A stretch of 17,305 nt of DNA from an uncultured Romboutsia sp. (lineage in GTDB: Bacteria; Bacillota; Clostridia; Peptostreptococcales; Peptostreptococcaceae), in NCBI GenBank assembly GCA_937880075.1, contig CALFLM010000019.1, positions 1-17,305 of the forward strand, given 5' to 3'. Positions 13,410 to 17,305 of this stretch are shown here, piece after piece. The translations under genes were made by a program, and so were the position numbers. The notes beneath the pieces are model-generated. The model had not been told where the DNA came from. It did not search any database and saw only the letters and a list, made by a program, of their open reading frames with translations. Position 1 is the first letter of the stretch. The number at the start of each line of letters is the position of its first letter.

Positions 13410-15365
13410 TTATTTTTTAGGATTTTTTACTCTTACGAAATATTTTGTATGAAGTAATTCATGGGCTTTGTGACTCATTGGATAATCTAGGTATTTATCA
13501 TATATAGCTTGAACATGAGGGTTTTCATTTGATACTCTAAGTTCTAATGAACTATCTATATTATTTAATCCATCTGCTCTTTGCTTTAGTGTTTCAACCC
13601 TCTTTTTAGCTTTAGGTTGTCCACCTCCACCTACGCATCCACCAGTACATGCCATTATTTCTATAGCGTGGTAGAATTCTTCTCCAGATCTTATTTTATC
13701 TAGCATTTTTGCAGCTTCTCTAAGACCATGAGCAACACCTATTCTAAGTTTAAGTCCATTGACTTTTATATCACAGCTTCTAAATCCATCAAATCCTCTA
13801 AGTTCATGGAATTCTACTTTTTCTAATTTTTGTCCTGTCATTTTTTCAACAGTCATTCTAGTTGCAGCTTCTATAACTCCACCTGTTCTACCAAATATTA
13901 TACCTCCACCAGTATATTCACCCATTATTGAATCTATTTCTTCGTCTTCTATTTCACTTAAGTTTATTCCTGAATCTTCAAATATTTTTATAAGTTCTCT
14001 AGTTGTTATAACATAGTCTACATCATAGTTCATACCTCTTGAGAACTCTGGTCTAGATGATTCATATTTCTTAGCAACACAAGGCATTATAGCTACAGAT
14101 ATAAGTCTCTCTCTTGGAATAGCCTTATCTTTTGCCCATAAGTCTTTTGCAACAGTTGCAAATATTTGCATAGGTGATTTTACAGATGATGGAACATCTA
14201 GCATATCAGCATAGTTTTGTTCTATAAATTTAACCCATGCAGGACAACAAGAAGTAAGTATTGGAAGTTTAACATCTTTATCTCCTGCGAAATATTTTTC
14301 TAATCTATATTGGAATTCTGTTGCTTCTTCCATTATAGTTAAGTCTGCTGCCCATGTAGTATCAAATACATAATCTACACCTAATTTTCTAAGCCCCGCG
14401 GCTATTTTTTTCTCAACATTTGTACCTGGTTCAAATCCAAATGCTTCACCTATAGCAACCCTTACAGCAGGTGCCATTTGAGTTATAACTAACTTATTTG
14501 GTGTTGCTAAATCTCTTAAGAATTTAAATGTATTATCTCCTGCAGTTATAGCATTTACTGGACATGCTGATATACAAGCACCACAATGTGTACATCTAGT
14601 ATAATCTATGTAATGTTGCTCTTTACGTTCTCCGTCTATACAATCTACAGGACATGCTCTCTTACAAGCACCACACCCTATACATCTATCCGTAATCGTA
14701 AGCTTTGTAAGATGGTTACATTGTGATGTTTTACATATATTTTCATCTATATGTTCTTCTATTTCCTCATAGAAATTACTGATAATTTCTTGTATTATAT
14801 TATGATTTTGATTTAGCTTTTCTTTTATTTCACCAGATAATCTTCTTAGTAAGTATACATCACGCATATTAGATCTTCCCTTACTTATACGATCTAATAC
14901 TCTCCATATTCTATATACTTCTTCTTTTACTTCTAAGTACTTTTTATATATTTCGCTTTGGTTGTTATTTTCGATTTTACCTATTAAATAATCTACATAG
15001 AAAGTTGCATATTGAACTATACAATCGTCTTCAGATAATATTATAATACTTCTACTGCTATTTTTATCAAATAAATCAAAATCTAAAACTTTATCTAGGC
15101 TATCTTCAGTTAAAAATCCACCAAATGGAATTCCAAGTTGTGCTGCTTTAAAGTTCTTTTTGTCTAATATTCCCCCACAAATATCGATTATATCATTAAG
15201 CGTTGCATTTTCAGGTACTTCTACTATTCCTGGTTCATTTATTTTACCAGATACCGCAATCTTTCTTTTACCTTCTTCTATAATTTGATTTAGTTCTTCT
15301 TCCCCAAACACAGAAAATACAGATCCTCTAGAACTCTGTATAAGTGTAGTTTTTTTATCTGCCAT
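13410..15365 (-). CDS. Monomeric [FeFe] hydrogenase with N-terminal NuoF-like region
   Basis: 651 residues, cytoplasmic. Residues ~34-97 are an SLBB-type domain like that of NuoF (KIAVSGKINEPGIVEVPENA). About 115-206 align with the NuoF C-terminal region but lack its cluster cysteines. Two [4Fe-4S] ferredoxin motifs follow (Cys228/231/234/238 and Cys258/261/264/268). The H-cluster domain has TSCCPAW (Cys373 proton-transfer, Cys374 ligand), MPCVAKKYE (Cys429) and MACTGGCVGGGGQP (Cys573, Cys577), so all catalytic residues are present. It reduces protons with ferredoxin-type electrons, or oxidises H2. Maturation by HydEFG is required; those genes are not in the window. The ATG has AAGGAG upstream. 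A Rex-like site lies 63-80 bases before the start, suggesting NADH-responsive control. No hydrogenase partner subunits are adjacent. Confidence 0.95.
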   Translation of the reverse strand: MADKKTTLIQSSRGSVFSVFGEEELNQIIEEGKRKIAVSGKINEPGIVEVPENATLNDIIDICGGILDKKNFKAAQLGIPFGGFLTEDSLDKVLDFDLFDKNSSRSIIILSEDDCIVQYATFYVDYLIGKIENNNQSEIYKKYLEVKEEVYRIWRVLDRISKGRSNMRDVYLLRRLSGEIKEKLNQNHNIIQEIISNFYEEIEEHIDENICKTSQCNHLTKLTITDRCIGCGACKRACPVDCIDGERKEQHYIDYTRCTHCGACISACPVNAITAGDNTFKFLRDLATPNKLVITQMAPAVRVAIGEAFGFEPGTNVEKKIAAGLRKLGVDYVFDTTWAADLTIMEEATEFQYRLEKYFAGDKDVKLPILTSCCPAWVKFIEQNYADMLDVPSSVKSPMQIFATVAKDLWAKDKAIPRERLISVAIMPCVAKKYESSRPEFSRGMNYDVDYVITTRELIKIFEDSGINLSEIEDEEIDSIMGEYTGGGIIFGRTGGVIEAATRMTVEKMTGQKLEKVEFHELRGFDGFRSCDIKVNGLKLRIGVAHGLREAAKMLDKIRSGEEFYHAIEIMACTGGCVGGGGQPKAKKRVETLKQRADGLNNIDSSLELRVSNENPHVQAIYDKYLDYPMSHKAHELLHTKYFVRVKNPKK

Positions 15366-15427
15366 CTCTTTAACTCCTTATTTATAATTTTTATCCCTTT
15401 TGTAAAGTTTAATATTTTAAATATTAA

Positions 15428-15445
15428 TTGTTATTTTATTAACTA
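15428..15445. promoter_or_regulatory. Rex-like operator upstream of the hydrogenase
   Basis: TTGTTATTTTATTAACTA matches 12 of the 14 fixed positions of the Rex consensus TTGTTAAnnnnTTAACAA. Rex represses fermentative and hydrogenase genes at low NADH/NAD+ in clostridia. A possible minus-strand promoter (TTGTCC 15492-15487, 16-base gap, TATATA 15470-15465) would place the site just after the transcription start, suited to repression. The match is in very AT-rich DNA, so some chance contribution is possible. Confidence 0.45.
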
Positions 15446-15494
15446 TCATTTTATCATATTTTAATATATAATACATACATTATTTTGGACAAAT

Positions 15495-15531
15495 TTAAAA
15501 AAAATAATAAGCCATATAGGCTCATTATTTT
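15495..15531 (-). terminator. Terminator downstream of the DUF4397 gene
   Basis: On the minus strand, AAAATAATGAGCC pairs with GGCTTATTATTTT (one G-U pair) around TATAT, followed by a long T-run. It sits about 67 bases after the stop and before the hydrogenase promoter. Confidence 0.82.
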
Positions 15532-15597
15532 AAGTATTTATATAATGGTAGTTTACTTACTTACTTTATTAATTACTTAAAATATTAATTTTAAATT

Positions 15598-16212
15598 TTA
15601 TCTACAAGCATAAGTATTACCATCTACAACTTGAACAGCTTGTAAAGTAGGTGGATTACCTATTATATATAGAGTGTATATCTTATTTGGATTTAATGTT
15701 ACTTTAAGCGGTAATACAACACTTTTATCAGTATTTAGTACTACATTTACATTATATGTTCCAGGATTTAAATCTACATAATCTGTTCCTTCACCAAATT
15801 CTATATCTTCAAATAACATCTCACCGTCAACTAATATATCCACACCTGGAGTATTTGGTGATAAATGTATTATTCTTATTGGACTATAGTTTTGAGAAGG
15901 TGATTTTGATACTTTATCTGGTATAACTAATAGACCTAAATTATCTGAATTTCCAGTAGCCGCTACAGTAAATATTTGTTGTGATGGTATATCTACTATT
16001 TGATTTATAACTGGTCTATCTTTTTGCCCAGCTACATATACAGAAACATTATATTCACCTTCATCTAAGTATACATATCTAGTAAAATCGCCAAATGCTA
16101 AATTACTAAAAACCATTTGATCATTAACATACACATCAACATTTTGCGTTTGAGGTGCAGCATGAAAAATCCTTACTAAGGAACTATTGTTTTTTATTTC
16201 AAAGCAATCCAT
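15598..16212 (-). CDS. Tandem DUF4397-domain protein, possibly spore-associated
   Basis: 204 residues built of two DUF4397 repeats. The first opens SLVRIFHAAPQTQNVDVYVN and the second PIRIIHLSPNTPGVDILVDG. Each continues with a FGDFTRYV/FGEGTDYV turn and a GxYNVxV strand, an all-beta Ig-like fold. In many bacteria DUF4397 proteins are exported, but here the N terminus (MDCFEIKNNSS) has no signal peptide, membrane anchor or sortase motif. The protein is therefore cytoplasmic or assembled from the mother cell. A possible late-sporulation promoter (16248-16278) suggests a spore-surface role; this is inference only. The ATG follows GGGGGATAT. It ends in a Cys-Arg. Confidence 0.8.
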   Translation of the reverse strand: MDCFEIKNNSSLVRIFHAAPQTQNVDVYVNDQMVFSNLAFGDFTRYVYLDEGEYNVSVYVAGQKDRPVINQIVDIPSQQIFTVAATGNSDNLGLLVIPDKVSKSPSQNYSPIRIIHLSPNTPGVDILVDGEMLFEDIEFGEGTDYVDLNPGTYNVNVVLNTDKSVVLPLKVTLNPNKIYTLYIIGNPPTLQAVQVVDGNTYACR

Positions 16213-16247
16213 ATTATATCCCCCTATTTACACATTTAAACACTTTA

Positions 16248-16278
16248 TATAATATGTTGTTTTTATTTATTTAGTTCC
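16248..16278 (-). promoter_or_regulatory. Possible sigma-K/sigma-E-type promoter of the DUF4397 gene
   Basis: On the minus strand, GGAAC (16278-16274), a 17-base gap and CATATTATA (16256-16248) resemble the mother-cell pattern AC-N16/17-CATAnnnTA. The start would fall about 30 bases before the ATG. In AT-rich DNA this match is only suggestive. Confidence 0.3.
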
Positions 16279-16316
16279 TTTATATTTTAATGTGAAATTT
16301 TAATTATTTTTGATAC

Positions 16317-16838
16317 TTAAAATTCCATAGGTATTAATTTATCTTCGCTATATCTAGCTATAGCATATAAAGCATCAGATAATCTATTTATATATTTTAT
16401 AAGTAAAGGGTTTACTTGTTCTATTTTACCAAGAGATATTATAATTCTTTCAGCTCTTCTACATATGGTTCTTGCTATATGTAAGTGGGCTGATGCTAAG
16501 GATGTACCTGGTATTATAAATGAATCTAATCCTTTTGCTTCTCCCATATACTTATCTATTATACTTTCTAAATTTCTAATATCATCATCACTTACTACTT
16601 TATTTAATTTCTCTGTATTTTGAGTTGCTAGCTCTGCTCCTATATAAAATAAATCTCTTTGAATATTAAATAATACTTTTTTCTCATCTTTATTTATATA
16701 GTGCATACACAATCCTATGTATGAATTTAATTCATCTATTGTTCCATATGATTCAACTCTTATACTATCTTTGTCAACTCGTGTTCCATCATATAATGAT
16801 GTTTTACCTTTATCACCTGTTTTTGTATATATTCTCAT
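16317..16838 (-). CDS. Cob(I)yrinic acid a,c-diamide/cobalamin adenosyltransferase, PduO type
   Basis: A 173-residue PduO-family ATP:corrinoid adenosyltransferase. It has the ATP-binding N terminus IYTKTGDKGKTSLYDGTRVDKDS, then RVESYGTIDELNSYIG, and the later helices with ARTICRRAERIIISL and INRLSDALYAIAR that carry the conserved Arg/Glu and Asn/Arg-Asp residues. It transfers adenosine from ATP to Co(I) corrinoid to make coenzyme B12 for radical enzymes. It works as a cytoplasmic trimer. Length is normal. No other B12 or diol/ethanolamine genes are adjacent, and the 180-base upstream region shows no cobalamin riboswitch. The start has AAGGAGG upstream. Confidence 0.92.
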   Translation of the reverse strand: MRIYTKTGDKGKTSLYDGTRVDKDSIRVESYGTIDELNSYIGLCMHYINKDEKKVLFNIQRDLFYIGAELATQNTEKLNKVVSDDDIRNLESIIDKYMGEAKGLDSFIIPGTSLASAHLHIARTICRRAERIIISLGKIEQVNPLLIKYINRLSDALYAIARYSEDKLIPMEF

Positions 16839-16972
16839 CTTCTTACCTCCTTATATATATTAATACCCATTACTTAATTATTAATCATATTTTAAGTATA
16901 CTTCTTAACTTAATGGAAATAATTATGATATCGCTTCACATTATCACCATACGATTATTTCTAACCCCTACA

Positions 16973-17006
16973 TTAAAAGGCAGGTAGTCCTGTCTTTTAA
17001 TTTTAT
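16973..17006 (+). terminator. Terminator-like hairpin directly before a ribosome binding site
   Basis: TTAAAAG-g-CAGG (16973-16984) pairs with CCTG-t-CTTTTAA (16989-17000) around TAGT, followed by TTTTAT. The AAGGAGG of the next gene starts at 17007. As the convergent side holds no gene end, this may be an attenuator in the leader of the downstream small gene. Confidence 0.55.
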
Positions 17007-17020
17007 AAGGAGGATATTAT

Positions 17021-17299
17021 ATGAAAAATAACTTAAATTACTTGAAAAATAATTTGAATTTATGTGGTTATACTTTACTTAGAGTAACAAATAATAAAAT
17101 TCTTATATTTAAATCTTTTTATAAATATACTAAATGTATATATATATCCTATATAGATAACCATATAGAAGTTAAAATAGATAAAGTATTTGACACTGAA
17201 ATTTACCCTGAGTATATTGAAAGATTGATGGTTAAAAAGAAATGCTTTGATAATATTTGCGACTCTTTAAAGTATATTCAAAGAAGTATCGTTGTATAG
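17021..17299 (+). CDS. Small hypothetical protein, 92 residues
   Basis: A basic, Asn/Lys/Tyr-rich soluble protein (MKNNLNYLKNNLNLCGYTLL..., ...IDKVFDTEIYPEYIERLMVKKKCFDNICDSLKYIQRSIVV) with three Cys that form no clear motif. No membrane segment is present. The ATG is supported by AAGGAGG 7 bases upstream. A terminator-like hairpin precedes that site, so expression may be controlled by attenuation. I do not recognise the family. It is complete just before the window ends. Confidence 0.65.
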   Translation: MKNNLNYLKNNLNLCGYTLLRVTNNKILIFKSFYKYTKCIYISYIDNHIEVKIDKVFDTEIYPEYIERLMVKKKCFDNICDSLKYIQRSIVV

Positions 17300-17305
17300 T
17301 TATTT

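Noticed and set aside
13759..14016. Plus-strand 85-residue open frame within the hydrogenase gene, and similar antisense frames at 2922-3173, 4691-4909, 5021-5314, 7800-8072, 8405-8596 and 16721-16987
   Set aside because: These are antisense or overlapping shadows of well-supported genes and lack ribosome binding sites or recognisable protein features.
16839..17020. Cobalamin riboswitch for the adenosyltransferase
   Set aside because: The region is only about 180 bases and no B12-box-like sequence or suitable folded core is visible on the minus strand.

Overview
The window is a very AT-rich chromosomal stretch of a low-GC Gram-positive anaerobe. The gene content ([FeFe] hydrogenase, a sporulation-type YtaF protein, a PduO-type cobalamin adenosyltransferase, GGAGG ribosome binding sites, some TTG/GTG starts) and the protein style fit the Clostridia, most likely the Peptostreptococcaceae (Clostridioides/Paraclostridium/Romboutsia-like). 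This assignment is inference from style, not from a marker gene. No rRNA, tRNA, CRISPR array or complete insertion sequence was seen.

Layout. 1-248: a terminator-like hairpin, then an AT-rich leader ending in a Shine-Dalgarno sequence. 249-~625: a self-splicing-type group I intron without an internal gene, lying exactly between that Shine-Dalgarno and the UUG start of a GNAT acetyltransferase (632-1225). 1449-4408: a three-gene MacA/MacB-like efflux operon (adaptor, ATPase, permease) with overlapping genes and a promoter with a long inverted repeat. 4516-5184 (minus): a HypB-like GTPase lacking two of the usual metal ligands, divergent from ytaF (5340-5963). 6119-8041: small genes (zinc-ribbon protein, rhodanese, cold-shock protein, DUF134-like HTH/zinc-ribbon protein, DUF3783-like protein), mostly separated by strong terminators. 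8366-10106: the pseudouridine synthase RluF and a cation/Ca2+ exchanger. 10233-11268: an SDR reductase gene bracketed by a two-unit, comparatively GC-rich repeat in inverted orientation. 11347-16838 (all minus): peptidase U32-family protein, IscA/HesB-like protein, monomeric [FeFe] hydrogenase with a Rex-like operator, a double-DUF4397 protein, and cobalamin adenosyltransferase. 17021-17299: a small unknown protein behind a possible attenuator.

How it works together. Most genes are single transcription units with their own terminators. The only clear operon is the efflux system. The metabolic theme on the right is anaerobic redox and cofactor chemistry (hydrogenase under probable NADH-sensing control, B12 adenosylation, Fe-S-type proteins).

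The most interesting items are: (1) the intron placed so that exon ligation would create the ribosome binding site/start-codon pair of the GNAT gene, without the c-di-GMP aptamer known from the comparable Clostridioides difficile arrangement; and (2) the inverted repeat cassette around the SDR gene, whose four copies keep a small stem by compensatory base changes.
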